Source of the DNA: Xanthobacter autotrophicus Py2
GTDB taxonomy: Bacteria > Pseudomonadota > Alphaproteobacteria > Rhizobiales > Xanthobacteraceae
Reading direction: 5' to 3'
Assembly: GCA_000017645.1 (NCBI GenBank)
Contig: CP000781.1
Span: 4,389,501 to 4,453,500 of the forward strand
Length of the DNA: 64,000 bases
In this document: positions 9,401 through 17,490 of the stretch, piece after piece
Numbering within the stretch: position 1 is the stretch's first letter
How the letters are laid out: each line of letters opens with the position of its first letter
Translations under genes and position numbers: made by a program
The notes under the pieces: generated by a model
What the model was told of the DNA's origin: nothing
What the model saw: only the letters and a program-made list of their open reading frames with translations
The model's database searches: none

Positions 9401-9666
9401 CCGAAGAAGGAGAAGCCGCGCACCACCTTCGATTTTGGTACCGTCAGCATCGAGGTGGTGAGCGGATAGGTGACCTGGTCCTCGACCACCTGCGGCGCCT
9501 GGCCGGGATAGTCGGTATAGACGATCACCTGCACGTCCGAGAGGTCGGGGATGGCGTCGAGCGGCAGCGTTTTCAGCGCATAGAGCCCGGCAGCGACGGC
9601 GAACACTGTGCCAATGAAGACCAGCACGAGGTTGCGGGCGGACCAGCCGATGAGGTGGGCGATCAT
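6493..9666 (-). CDS. cusA: CusA-type heavy-metal RND efflux pump
   Basis: This is a 1057-residue inner-membrane trimeric pump of the HME-RND family. The N-terminus reads LIGWSARNLVLVF and the periplasmic start reads LPLDAIPDLSDVQV, as in CusA/CzcA. The TM4 motif GAMIDAAIVMIEN (around residue 400) is the Cu(I)/Ag(I) HME4 form rather than the DFG..DGAV.IVEN form of CzcA. The second half repeats the fold, with EFMPSLDEGT near residue 550. The start overlaps the end of cusB by 4 bp. No cusC gene follows, so the pump probably uses the outer-membrane factor encoded at 17491 or one from the host. Confidence 0.92.
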   Translation of the reverse strand: MIAHLIGWSARNLVLVFIGTVFAVAAGLYALKTLPLDAIPDLSDVQVIVYTDYPGQAPQVVEDQVTYPLTTSMLTVPKSKVVRGFSFFGVSFVYVIFEDGTDPYWARSRVLEYLNAAAQRLPAGVTPTLGPDATGVGWVYQYAVVAKEMTLAELRSLQDWVIRFGASKAEGVAEVASVGGFVKQYAIVVDPNRLRALGISLDRVRDAVKASNADVGGRTVELSEFEFMVRGRGYIRSVADIENVVLKTDRGVSLRVKDVARVEIGPDERRGITELNGEGEVASGIVLQRFGANALTVIENVKARLAEIATSLPKGAEIVPVYDRSELIGRAIETLKGTLIEESIIVALVCVVFLLHLRSALVAILMLPVGILIAFAAMKAIGLGSNIMSLGGIAIAVGAMIDAAIVMIENAHKHLERAPPDKPRVEILIEAASQVGPALFFSLLVITVSFLPIFTLESQEGRMFGPLAFTKTFSMAAAALLSVTLVPALMVVFVRGRIIPEHRNPINRFLIWVYRPVISGVLKAKTLTILVALVVLGVTLWPARQLGSEFMPSLDEGTLMYMPTTLPGISVTKAAELLQVQDRIIKSFPEVASVYGKAGRALTATDPAPTEMFETIINLRPKDEWRPGLTIDSLKAEMDQALQFPGVSNAWTMPIRARIDMLATGIRTPVGVKVFGTDLAQMEQSAREIERVLRSVPGTSSAYAERVIGGYYLDIVPDREVLGRYGLAIGDVQSVIASALGAETVTTTVEGRERYAVTIRYPRDFRSDPQSIARDVQVPLPGGGTVPLGEVAKVELTRGATSIRTENGQLAVYVFVDIAGRDLGGYVAEAQQAVANEIKLPPGTYVSWSGQFEYLQRAAARLKIVVPVTLLVIFLLLYLNFRALTETLIVMLSLPFALVGGIWLMWWLGFNMSVAVAVGFIALAGVAAETGVIMLIYLEQAMAELKAEREAQGRPFTRIDLYQAIMLGAVERVRPKMMTVIAITAGLVPILWSTGTGSEVMQRIAVPMIGGMVSSTVLTLAVIPAVYGLIKGWRLPRSVASERAIEQGPAGLKAAAK

Positions 9667-11084
9667 GGCTGTGCCTCCGCAGGTGTCAGGCCACGCAGCG
9701 CCGCCTTCAGATTGCTCTCGGCGTCGATCAGGAAGTTCGCCGCGACAACGACACGGTCGCCTTCCGCGATGCCCTCGCGGATCTCGGTGAAGCCTTCGCC
9801 GCGCAGGCCGATCTTTACCTCGCGCGGTTCGAACCGGCCCTCTCCACGATCAATGATCACGACCTGCCGCGTGCCGGTGTCGATCACCGCGCTATCGGGG
9901 ACAGCAACCACCGGCGCGGCATCGCCTGTGCCGATCTCCACTTCGGCATACATATTGGGAAGCAGAACACCGCCGGGATTGGCGATCTCGATCCGCACTC
10001 GCGTGGCCCGCGTTGCTTCACCGACCTGCGGATAGATCAGCGACACACGTCCTTCGAAGGTGCGTCCCGGCAGGCTTCGAGCCCGGATCGTCACCGGCGC
10101 GCCGAGCCGGACGGCCCCAAGATCGAACTCCGGCACATCCGCCAGTACCCAGATGGTCGAAATGTCGGCGAGGCGGAACAGCACATCGCCCGGTGCTGCC
10201 TTCATGCCGTCGACGACATTGCGTTCGAGTACGACGCCATCGCGCGGCGCACGCCACGTCATCGACAGCGGCACCTTGCGCGTGCGCTCGATCTCGGCGA
10301 TCGCTTCAGGCGGCAGGCCGAGATTCTCTAGGCGCTGGCGGGCGCCTCCGAGAGCACTATCGCGGCCGCCGCTTTTGAGATCGGTTAGGAGCTGGGCGCC
10401 GGCGGTGGCGATATCCGGCGCATAAAGCCGGAGCAGCATCTGGCCCTTCGTCACCCGGTCGCCCGTGGTGACGTTCGCCACCTCGTTGATGAAGGCGTCG
10501 CTCCGGGTGGCGACCACGGAGATGCGCCGCTCGTCGAGCTGGACGGTTCCCGGCACCCGCACCAGCCTGCCGACGACACGCCGCGCGGCCAACTCGGATC
10601 GCACACCGGTCCGCTGCAGCTTGCCAAGCGAGACCTTCACGACCGAGCCGTTGTCGTCCTCGCCCTCATGGACGGGGATGTAGTCCATCCCCATCGAGTC
10701 CTTCTTCGGCATCGGCGAGGTGTCCGGCAGACCCATCGGGTTGCGGTAGTAGAGGATGCGCCGCGGGCCGGCCTGCCCAGCCGCCTCAACTGTCGCCGGC
10801 GGCCTGCCTTCGAAGCTCACATCCTCGCTGGCGCGAACGGTGCGGAAAGCCCGGCCATCCCTGGTCCGGCGCGGCGTTGCCGAATAGACCGGCTTGCCGT
10901 CGGGATCCTGATAATAGATCACCGCTCCCGTCCCGACCGGCTCAGCCGCCGCAAGGGTCGCCTCGACACCGAACCATTCGCGCAGGCCGGCTACTGGGAA
11001 ATCCCGGACGCCCGCCCAATAGCCTCCGATCCCCGCCGCCAGAATGGCGGCGAGAGCGAGGCCCACAAGGCCGATCCGTTTCAC
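9663..11084 (-). CDS. cusB: CusB-type periplasmic adaptor
   Basis: This is a 473-residue membrane-fusion protein with one N-terminal membrane anchor. It has two short metal-binding segments of the heavy-metal-binding type: YYQDPDGKPVYSATP and YYRNPMGLPDTSPMPKK followed by DSMGMDYIPV. The lipoyl/hairpin and beta-barrel domains follow (VRVPGTVQLDERRISVV, IWVLADVPEFDLGAV). It links the CusA pump to an outer-membrane channel and can pass metal to it. It overlaps the FixH-like gene and cusA by 4 bp at each end, so the three form one transcript. Confidence 0.9.
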   Translation of the reverse strand: MKRIGLVGLALAAILAAGIGGYWAGVRDFPVAGLREWFGVEATLAAAEPVGTGAVIYYQDPDGKPVYSATPRRTRDGRAFRTVRASEDVSFEGRPPATVEAAGQAGPRRILYYRNPMGLPDTSPMPKKDSMGMDYIPVHEGEDDNGSVVKVSLGKLQRTGVRSELAARRVVGRLVRVPGTVQLDERRISVVATRSDAFINEVANVTTGDRVTKGQMLLRLYAPDIATAGAQLLTDLKSGGRDSALGGARQRLENLGLPPEAIAEIERTRKVPLSMTWRAPRDGVVLERNVVDGMKAAPGDVLFRLADISTIWVLADVPEFDLGAVRLGAPVTIRARSLPGRTFEGRVSLIYPQVGEATRATRVRIEIANPGGVLLPNMYAEVEIGTGDAAPVVAVPDSAVIDTGTRQVVIIDRGEGRFEPREVKIGLRGEGFTEIREGIAEGDRVVVAANFLIDAESNLKAALRGLTPAEAQP

Positions 11085-11488
11085 GGTACGGCCTTCAGGA
11101 CCAGCTTGTTCTCGAGCGTGCCGGTCTCACCCTGGATCTTGGCGCCGAGCGAAAGCCGCCAGCCGCCGGCCATCATCAAGTTGGTCTTGAAGCGATAGAC
11201 ACCCGGCTCGGTCGACGGCAGAGCCTCGATCGGCGCCGCCATCGTCTCCATGCCGTCAGGCGCCATGTCGATACGGGTCGCGAAGATGACGGCGTCGGGA
11301 ACCGCCTTGCCGGATCGCTTGTCGACGAGCCGGACAGCGACGATGGCACCGTTGCCCTGCTTGATGTCCGTCTGAACGAGCCGGAACTCGTAGTCCGTGA
11401 TGTCGGCATACGCCGTCGAGAGGGTAGCCACGGAAAGCGCGGCCGCGAGCGTCGCCGCAGCGGCGCGCTTCATGGAAGAGTTCGTCAT
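11081..11488 (-). CDS. FixH/YtkA-like periplasmic protein
   Basis: This is a 135-residue protein with a signal peptide ending around STAYA and a beta-sandwich domain: DYEFRLVQTDIKQGNG, VRLVDKRSGKAVPDA, GVYRFKTNLMMAGGWRL. The last part is the usual FixH/YtkA core. The same type of gene stands first in many cusB-cusA operons, and its role there (metal handling or adaptor assembly) is not established. Met and Asp residues in the IDMAPDGMETM loop could bind copper. The alternative start at Met6 (11473) is also possible because the ribosome site is weak for both. Confidence 0.7.
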   Translation of the reverse strand: MTNSSMKRAAAATLAAALSVATLSTAYADITDYEFRLVQTDIKQGNGAIVAVRLVDKRSGKAVPDAVIFATRIDMAPDGMETMAAPIEALPSTEPGVYRFKTNLMMAGGWRLSLGAKIQGETGTLENKLVLKAVP

Positions 11489-11619
11489 AATTTGAAAATC
11501 CCAGATTCATCGGAGCACCGTGCGCATGGCCCGGTGTTGCGCGGCTTATGGCCACGCGCCCTCGGCCACCCGAGCCTCGCTGGGGCGGCACGAGCCGGCG
11601 CACAAACGCCGGCGATGTC

Positions 11620-11976
11620 TTAGGTTCGCGGAGGTCGAGCCGGAGGCTCCAGGGTGAGCGCGTCGCCCATGGCGTCACTGCCAGGGCGGATGGCATCGCT
11701 CCGATCCCAGAAAGCGAAGGCCAGGCGCGAAAGCATCGGTGCCACCGAGAAGCACTTGGCCATGCACAATGCCATTAATGGGCAGGTCTTCTGGCAGTCA
11801 GGAGCTGCCGGCGTCTCATGCGGACAACACGGCATGTCGTCCGCCATTTCGGGCATGGACATATCGACGGCGGCCGCCATGGCGGCGCCGTTCACCGGTG
11901 CGGTGAACGGTCCGGCAACAAGCCCTACGATCGCAAGGATCGGGAGCAGCCTGCGGAGCCAAGTGGCGACCTTCAT
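11620..11976 (-). CDS. Cysteine-rich exported protein of unknown function
   Basis: This is a 118-residue protein with an N-terminal signal/anchor (WLRRLLPILAIVGLVAGPF) and a short Cys/Met cluster, MPEMADDMPCCPHE, then PDCQKTCPLMALCMAKC. That gives seven Cys within about 30 residues, well suited to bind Cu(I) or another soft metal. ATG 11976 (or 11988) is chosen because the longer reading starts inside the neighbouring regulator gene. It precedes the FixH-cusB-cusA genes by 131 bp and is probably co-transcribed with them. I do not recognise a family. Confidence 0.6.
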   Translation of the reverse strand: MKVATWLRRLLPILAIVGLVAGPFTAPVNGAAMAAAVDMSMPEMADDMPCCPHETPAAPDCQKTCPLMALCMAKCFSVAPMLSRLAFAFWDRSDAIRPGSDAMGDALTLEPPARPPRT

Positions 11977-12074
11977 GCAGCGCAACATGTCATAGGCGAG
12001 GCAATTTGGGAATGCGAGCAGCGGTACGAAGCTGTCACAGGTTCGTGGCAGATGGACGCTGCTTCCGGGCTCAA

Positions 12075-13142
12075 TCACCGAACTAGCCGGAGAGACGAAC
12101 CACCGACGGATGGCGGACTCACATCGCCGGTAAGGCCGAACAGCAGATTGTCGAGTTCTGCCTCGGGGATATCCAGGCGGGCCGCAACGTGCCGGCGTGT
12201 CACGCCTTCCCGCCAAAGCTCCGTAAGGACACGTTGCCATATTGCAGATCGCTCCGGTGGGAGACCGTCAGGTTCGTTCGTGCCGAACCGCTTGTTTATC
12301 TGGATGCAGAAGGTCCGGTAGTTCCAATCGGAGATCCGGCCGATCCGGTGGAGCCGGTGTGCGAGCGCAGCTACGGACACGCCCCATCGCTTCTTTGCGA
12401 GTACCAATTGATCAAGGCTTCGGACGAATGGGATCGTCGCCACGACGTCGTCGTGAGGCATCAGGAACGACGATGCAAACGCATGTGCCTCGAGCTCGGC
12501 AGCGCGCCCTTGATTGGGACCGCCGTGCTTGTGCAGGACGAGGTGAGCCAGTTCATGAGCGGCGTCGAACCGGCTGCGCTCTGTGGTCTTGAAGGTGTTG
12601 AGGAAGACATACGGCTCGCCATCATGCCAACAGGAAAAGGCATCCACATTCTTCGTGTTCTCGGCCAGCGAGAAGACGCGAACGCCCTTCGTCTCAAGCA
12701 GCTTGATCATATGCGAGATCGGCCGCTCGCCGATCGCCCAATGCTGGCGCAGCGCACGTGCGGCTCCAGCGGGATCGCGTTCATGGCTGAGGTCGAGCAG
12801 GTCTGGCTGAGGCAGAACGAACCTTTCCCGCACCCAGGCTGACATCTCGAAGGCCAGTGAGCCGGCGGCGAGCGCCGCATCGCGCTCTCGCGCCGACATC
12901 GCCGTGAGGCTCCGGAAGCTGGCGGCATCAGCGCTGATCGGAGCCGCGTCGTCCCGGAAGAAGAACTCCCGCGGGAATCCCAGTGCGCGCACCAAGCCGT
13001 CGACCGTGTCTTCATCCGGAATCTGCTGCCCGTTGACGACACGCGACAAGGTGACCGGCGATATGCCGGCCCGCTCGGCGAGAGCCTTGGCGGTCAACCG
13101 TTGCCGCTTCCGCGCGAGCTCCATTCTGCCAATGTTGAACAT
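12075..13142 (-). CDS. XRE-type regulator fused to ImmA/IrrE metallopeptidase
   Basis: This is a 355-residue protein. Residues 5-60 form a lambda-repressor-type HTH (ALAERAGISPVTLSRVVNG) and residues 100-270 form an ImmA/IrrE zinc peptidase domain with HELAH (His196, Glu197, His200). Proteins of this layout cleave or sense a partner and relieve repression in response to stress, and some act as antitoxin-like partners. The start is 3 bp after the stop of the upstream unknown gene, so the pair is one operon. The likely operator is the inverted repeat at 13801-13842. Its metal-island neighbours give no direct clue to its target. Confidence 0.85.
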   Translation of the reverse strand: MFNIGRMELARKRQRLTAKALAERAGISPVTLSRVVNGQQIPDEDTVDGLVRALGFPREFFFRDDAAPISADAASFRSLTAMSARERDAALAAGSLAFEMSAWVRERFVLPQPDLLDLSHERDPAGAARALRQHWAIGERPISHMIKLLETKGVRVFSLAENTKNVDAFSCWHDGEPYVFLNTFKTTERSRFDAAHELAHLVLHKHGGPNQGRAAELEAHAFASSFLMPHDDVVATIPFVRSLDQLVLAKKRWGVSVAALAHRLHRIGRISDWNYRTFCIQINKRFGTNEPDGLPPERSAIWQRVLTELWREGVTRRHVAARLDIPEAELDNLLFGLTGDVSPPSVGGSSLRLVR

Positions 13143-13145
13143 GGC

Positions 13146-13787
13146 CTAGCGACGCAAAACAGCAGGCTCGAACTCGATGCCATCCGGACGATCGCTAACA
13201 ACGATGGCATCCGCCGGCCATTCACCACCACCGAGGATGAAGATGCGCTCGATAAAGCCCTCGAAATTGCCGCCGGAAATGCCCGAAGGCAACGACAGCT
13301 CGGCACGGACATCATCACCTTGAACCGACACGCAGAAGAACCATACGCCGGTCTGAAGCTTCGCGAGGCTCTGATCCCGCGCCGCTGACATCTCCTCCTC
13401 CGGGAACAGTCCCGCCTGTCCCACCGCAATGATGCGGTCAGCACCGGAACCCTTTCCTGACACTGCCTGCGGCTTGTGCAGCGTGTCGGCCGCGAGATCG
13501 ACGCTCTGGTACACGACCTTCAGCGGCCGGTCGGGATGTTTGACCGATTCGACGTTGTTCTCGCGGTAGCGGACCCATTCGTGGGCCAGGAAGACCTGCC
13601 GCACATAGCGGGTGCCATAGATATACGCTAGCAGCCCTTCGGCCGAGGCGGGATCGTCCAACGTCGCGTCCGAGCGAGCAGCGACCACGCCGCGCACGAC
13701 CTCAAGCAGTTCCTGACGCGTGACGCCGAACTCGGCGAGGCGAGCGTCAACTTCAGGATGATCGGCAAGCACGCGAACCGCAGCCAT
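13146..13787 (-). CDS. Unknown protein partnered with the XRE-ImmA regulator
   Basis: This is a 213-residue soluble protein without signal peptide or membrane segment. The N-terminal half is helical (EVDARLAEFGVTRQELLEV, SAEGLLAYIYGTRYVRQVF). The C-terminal half is beta-rich with FFCVSVQGDDVRAELS and EGFIERIFILGGG. A ribosome site (GGGAGC) precedes ATG 13787. I do not recognise the family. Being first in an operon with an XRE-ImmA protein and behind a strong palindrome, it may be the toxin or substrate regulated by the peptidase. Nothing in the sequence proves this. Confidence 0.6.
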   Translation of the reverse strand: MAAVRVLADHPEVDARLAEFGVTRQELLEVVRGVVAARSDATLDDPASAEGLLAYIYGTRYVRQVFLAHEWVRYRENNVESVKHPDRPLKVVYQSVDLAADTLHKPQAVSGKGSGADRIIAVGQAGLFPEEEMSAARDQSLAKLQTGVWFFCVSVQGDDVRAELSLPSGISGGNFEGFIERIFILGGGEWPADAIVVSDRPDGIEFEPAVLRR

Positions 13788-13800
13788 CGAATCGCTCCCA

Positions 13801-13842
13801 CGATAATTTTTCTCTCCTCATTTGTGGGGGAAAAAATTATCG
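13801..13842. promoter_or_regulatory. 11-bp inverted repeat operator upstream of the XRE-ImmA operon
   Basis: CGATAATTTTT (13801-13811) and its exact complement AAAAATTATCG (13832-13842) are separated by 20 bases and end 14 bp before the first gene. The AT-rich arms stand out in GC-rich surroundings and are spaced about three helical turns apart, which fits two sites for a dimeric HTH protein. The XRE-ImmA product is the likely ligand. The 238 bp beyond it (13843-14080) hold no gene that I can support. Confidence 0.6.
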
Positions 13843-14080
13843 CGTGCAACTGTCTTGGTTGGGTGGCCGGGGGCGGCGGATGATCGAAGAAGAGTTCTAG
13901 CGTGAAGGTATACTCCGCCATCGCCGACCACCGAGCGCAATAGCGGGGGCCTGATCTTCGCGGGCAGCTTCATATTCGTAACCGCCGTGCTCAACAAGAT
14001 CTGAAGTAAGAGACTCGCGCGCGCTGAGCTATCAAGGTCTAGAATGAAGTGCCGGGCTTCGCTGCGAATTGCCCGCCCTG

Positions 14081-16330
14081 TCACTCACGCCCCCAGGAGA
14101 GGAGCCTCAGCGCGTTCAGGGTCACCAGCACGGTGGCGCCGGTGTCGGCGAGGATTGCCGGCCACAGGCCGGTGATGCCGGCGATGGTGGTGACCAGGAA
14201 CACCGCCTTCAGCCCAAGGGAAATGGCGATGTTCTGGTGGATGTTGCCCATGGTGCGCCGGGACAGGGCGATCATGGAGGCAACGTCCTTCACCCGGCCG
14301 TGGAGGGCTGCGGCATCCGCTGTCTCCAGCGCCACGTCGGTGCCGCCGCCCATGGCGATGCCGATGTCGGCGGCGGCCAGCGCCGGGGCGTCGTTGATGC
14401 CATCGCCCACCTTGGCCACCACCGCGCCCTCGCGCTGCAGCTCGCCGACGATGCGCAGCTTGTCCTGCGGCAGCAGCTCGGCCCGCACCTCGATGCCCAG
14501 CTGGCGGCCGATGGCCTCCGCCGTGCGCCGGTTGTCGCCGGTGAGCATCACCGTGCGGATGCCCTCCCGCTTTAGGGCGGCAAGGCCCTCGGCGGCGTCC
14601 GGGCGGGGCTCGTCGCGCATGGCGATGGCCCCGGCGATGGCGCCGTCCGCCACCAGCAGGGACACGGTCTTGCCGGCGTCATTCAGCGCCGCGATCTGGT
14701 CGGCCTGCACCACCGTCAAAGGCGCGCGCGCGGCGGCGGCCGGGGGCGAGCCGAGGAACACCTCGCGCCCCTCCACCAGCGCCGACACGCCCTCGCCGCC
14801 CAGCGCCTGCGCGGCTTCTGCCGGGGGGATGGGGATGGCATCCGCCGCCGCGCGGTCCAGGATGGCCTTGGCGAGGGGGTGGCTCGAACCGGTCTCCAGC
14901 GCCGCCGCGAGGCGCAGCACCTCGGCCTGCGGCTGGGCGAAGCCGATCACGTCCGTCACCTGCGGCTTTCCGGCGGTGAGGGTGCCGGTCTTGTCGAAGC
15001 AGACGGTGGTGATCTTGCCGGCGGTCTCCAGCACGGCGCCGCCCTTCAGCAGCAGCCCGCGCCGGGCCCCGGCGGAGAGGCCGGCGGCGATGGCGGCCGG
15101 GGTGGAGATCACCAGCGCGCAGGGGCAGCCGATGAGCAGGATGGCGAGGCCCTTGTAGATCCACGCATCCCACGCCCCGCCGAACAGCAGCGGCGGGATT
15201 ACCGCCACCAGCGCCGCCACCGCCACCACGCCGGGCGTGTAATAGCGCGAGAAACGATCGATGAGCCGCTCGGTGGGCGCGCGCTTTTCCTGCGCCTCCT
15301 CCACCAGCTTCACCACCCGGGCGATGGTGTTGTCCTCGGCGGTGGCGGTGACGCGCACCCGCAGCGCCGCCTCCCCGTTCACCGTGCCGGCGAAGACGGT
15401 AGCCTCAGGCCCCTTGCGCACCGGCACGCTTTCGCCGGTCACCGGGCTCTCGTCGATGCCGCTCTCGCCGGCGACGATGAGGCCGTCCGCCGAAATCCGG
15501 TCGCCGGGCCGCACCAGGATCACCTCGCCCACCTTGAGGCTGGCGGCGGGCACCTCGATGGTGGCGCCGTTGCGCTCCACCAGCGCGGTCTTGGGCACCA
15601 GTGCGGTGAGCGCGCGGATGCTGGCGCGCGCGCGGCCGGCGGCGACGCCTTCCAGCAATTCGCCTACCAGGAACAGGAACACCACCGCTGCCGCCTCCTC
15701 GGCGGCGCCGATGATGACGGCGCCCGCCGCCGCGATGGTCATCAGCATCTCGATGGTGAAGGGCATGCCGTTGGCCGCCGCCGCGACGGCGCGGCGGGCG
15801 ATGGGCACGAGGCCCACCAGCATGGCGGCGAGGTACAGCCAGGATTGCACCGCCGGGACGAAGGTGCCGACGCCGAAGGCCGCCACCAGAGCGAGGCCGC
15901 TCAGGAGGGTGAGGCGCGCCTTGCCGGTGGACCACCAGCGGCCCTCGGCGGCAGGCGCCGCACCATGGTCGTGCCCGCCGACTTCTGCGTGGTCGTGGCC
16001 AGAGTGGTCATGGTCGGAGTGGTCGTGAGCCGCGTGGTCGTGGCCGGCGTGATCGTGTCCCGCACAGCTCTCTCCATGGTCGTGCGCCTTGCGCTGCCCG
16101 CCGCCGGATGCGAGCGGGGCGAGGGCGTAGCCCATGGGCGACAGGCGCCCGGCGAGGGGGGCGAGGTCGGCATCCGGGGCGTGGCGGATCACCAGAGTGC
16201 CGGCCGCCACCGAGACCTCCGCTTCCGCGACGCCGGCGATGCGCAGCGTGGTGCCCTCGATCTTCGCCGCGCACGAGGCGCAGTCCATCCCGGTCACGCG
16301 GAACCGGCTTTGAACGAGGGGAGCGGTCAT
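14081..16330 (-). CDS. zntA: Zn/Cd/Pb-exporting P1B-type ATPase (ZntA/CadA type)
   Basis: This is a 749-residue pump. It has an N-terminal HMA domain with GMDCASC, then a His/Asp-rich linker (about residues 85-130, many HDH repeats) that would bind Zn. The actuator TGES motif, CPCALVIST in the transport helix, the phosphorylation motif DKTGTLT, SSHPLA and GDGINDAPAL follow. CPC with this linker is the P1B-2 pattern (Zn, Cd, Pb). I start at ATG 16330, which has GAAAGG upstream. The longer start at 16360 would lie directly after the -10 element of its own promoter. It is divergent from the MerR-type regulator gene. Confidence 0.88.
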   Translation of the reverse strand: MTAPLVQSRFRVTGMDCASCAAKIEGTTLRIAGVAEAEVSVAAGTLVIRHAPDADLAPLAGRLSPMGYALAPLASGGGQRKAHDHGESCAGHDHAGHDHAAHDHSDHDHSGHDHAEVGGHDHGAAPAAEGRWWSTGKARLTLLSGLALVAAFGVGTFVPAVQSWLYLAAMLVGLVPIARRAVAAAANGMPFTIEMLMTIAAAGAVIIGAAEEAAAVVFLFLVGELLEGVAAGRARASIRALTALVPKTALVERNGATIEVPAASLKVGEVILVRPGDRISADGLIVAGESGIDESPVTGESVPVRKGPEATVFAGTVNGEAALRVRVTATAEDNTIARVVKLVEEAQEKRAPTERLIDRFSRYYTPGVVAVAALVAVIPPLLFGGAWDAWIYKGLAILLIGCPCALVISTPAAIAAGLSAGARRGLLLKGGAVLETAGKITTVCFDKTGTLTAGKPQVTDVIGFAQPQAEVLRLAAALETGSSHPLAKAILDRAAADAIPIPPAEAAQALGGEGVSALVEGREVFLGSPPAAAARAPLTVVQADQIAALNDAGKTVSLLVADGAIAGAIAMRDEPRPDAAEGLAALKREGIRTVMLTGDNRRTAEAIGRQLGIEVRAELLPQDKLRIVGELQREGAVVAKVGDGINDAPALAAADIGIAMGGGTDVALETADAAALHGRVKDVASMIALSRRTMGNIHQNIAISLGLKAVFLVTTIAGITGLWPAILADTGATVLVTLNALRLLSWGRE

Positions 16331-16360
16331 GATGCGGCCTTTCTTTGCGTCAGCCTGCAT

Positions 16361-16391
16361 AACCTAGATACTCTAGTCACTAGAGGAGCAA
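16361..16391 (-). promoter_or_regulatory. MerR-type promoter with 19-bp spacer and palindromic operator
   Basis: On the minus strand, -35 TTGCTC (16386-16391) and -10 TAGGTT (16361-16366) are separated by 19 bp. The spacer contains a perfect 7-bp inverted repeat CTCTAGT-g-ACTAGAG (16371-16385). Over-long spacers with a central dyad are the hallmark of promoters untwisted by metal-bound MerR, ZntR or CadR proteins. It drives the P-type ATPase gene, and the regulator gene starts 7 bp beyond the -35. Confidence 0.8.
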
Positions 16392-16397
16392 GCCCCG

Positions 16398-16922
16398 ATG
16401 TCCGGTCCATCATCCGAAAATTCTCCCGACCTCCTGCCCATCGGCGCGGCGGCGCGTGCCAGCGGGGTGAAGGTGCCCACCATCCGCTTCTATGAAGAGA
16501 TCGGCCTGATGCCCGCGCTGCCGCGCACCGAGGGCAACCGCCGCCTCTACAGCGCCACGCACCTGCGGAGGCTGGCCTTCATCCGCCACGCGCGTGAACT
16601 CGGTTTCGACATCGAGGCCATCCGTACCCTTCTGACGCTCCAGGACCGGCCCGAGCAGTCGTGCGCGGCGGCGGACGAGATCGCCAGCGCGCGGCTGATC
16701 GAGGTGCGCAGCCGCATCGCCGCGCTCAGGGCGCTGGAAGCAGAACTTCAGCGCATGGTGGACGGCTGCGCCCATGGCCACGTGGCACAGTGCAGGGTCA
16801 TCGAGACGCTTTCCGATCACGGACAATGTCAATTTCATAACGGCCAGGGCGAAAACCTTGGGATCGGCCGAAATTCAAGCGATCTCCCAAGCTTTTCGGG
16901 TACGATGACGCAGCGCTTCTAA
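16398..16922 (+). CDS. MerR-family metal-responsive activator (ZntR/CadR-like)
   Basis: This is a 174-residue protein. The MerR winged HTH at residues 15-80 (VKVPTIRFYEEIGLMP, NRRLY) is followed by a long dimerisation helix and a metal loop with three key Cys: RPEQSCAAAD, DGCAHGH and AQCRVIE. This matches the Zn/Cd/Pb-sensing ZntR/CadR group rather than CueR. A further H-x-Q-C-Q-F-H segment near residue 143 resembles the extra His/Cys tail of CadR. The dyad between it and the ATPase gene is its expected binding site. Confidence 0.85.
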   Translation: MSGPSSENSPDLLPIGAAARASGVKVPTIRFYEEIGLMPALPRTEGNRRLYSATHLRRLAFIRHARELGFDIEAIRTLLTLQDRPEQSCAAADEIASARLIEVRSRIAALRALEAELQRMVDGCAHGHVAQCRVIETLSDHGQCQFHNGQGENLGIGRNSSDLPSFSGTMTQRF

Positions 16923-16963
16923 AAGACTTGACACATCGCGGCTCTTGGGGTCTCTCATGGCCC

Positions 16964-17425
16964 ATGCTTCGCGTCTTGGCAAAAGTCCTCATGTTGATCA
17001 CCGGTTCGGCGTTCCGCCGCGCCGTGTCGGTCGTTGTGATGGCGTGCCTTGTAGCCGGGCCGTTCGCAGGCGCACTGGCGGCGCATCACATCTTTGATGT
17101 GGACGGCGCTCTGGAAGAGTTGGCTGGGACCTCAGTTGCGCTGACGGGCGTCGATGTGTCGAGCATCGACCTGTCGCCGGCCGAGGCATCCATTGTGGAT
17201 CCCTCCCTCGCCGCCGCGGATGCCAAGGCGTTCGGCGCCGCGCACGATCCGGCCCAGCCCCAGCCATCCGCCGACCATGACTGCCATGGCTGCTCCATCG
17301 TGGTGCTGCATGCCCCGGCCGCAAGCGTGGCCCTGCGCCTGCGGTCCATGCCGGAGGAGGCGGCGCCCGCGCGCCTGAGCGCCGGCCGCTCCGTTCCCGC
17401 AGACATCCGCCCCCCGCGCGCCTGA
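16964..17425 (+). CDS. Exported protein upstream of czcCBA, unknown function
   Basis: This is a 153-residue protein with a signal/anchor segment around SVVVMACLVAGPFAGALA, then an acidic middle and a short metal-like motif DHDCHGCS near residue 110, followed by a hydrophobic patch. The start is uncertain: TTG 16928, ATG 16964 and ATG 16991 are all possible. Small exported proteins with a CHxC motif often precede czcC in HME-RND operons and may bind or sense the metal. It is separated from czcC by 65 bp on the same strand. Confidence 0.6.
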   Translation: MLRVLAKVLMLITGSAFRRAVSVVVMACLVAGPFAGALAAHHIFDVDGALEELAGTSVALTGVDVSSIDLSPAEASIVDPSLAAADAKAFGAAHDPAQPQPSADHDCHGCSIVVLHAPAASVALRLRSMPEEAAPARLSAGRSVPADIRPPRA

Positions 17426-17490
17426 TCCGACTTCTGCTCGCGCGCTGACGCTCCGCGTCGGCGATCCGCTATCAGACTTTGGATCAGATC

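Noticed and set aside
13818..14084. 88-codon minus-strand frame upstream of the XRE-ImmA operon
   Set aside because: It crosses the palindromic operator and promoter region and shows no domain or ribosome site.
16331..16360. Upstream ATG (16360) for the Zn/Cd ATPase
   Set aside because: It lies directly beside the -10 element of the MerR-type promoter, so it would be at or before the transcript start, and ATG 16330 has a good ribosome site.
16928..16963. TTGACA at 16928 as a -35 element for the czc operon
   Set aside because: No acceptable -10 follows at 16-19 bp. It also overlaps one possible start of the exported protein.
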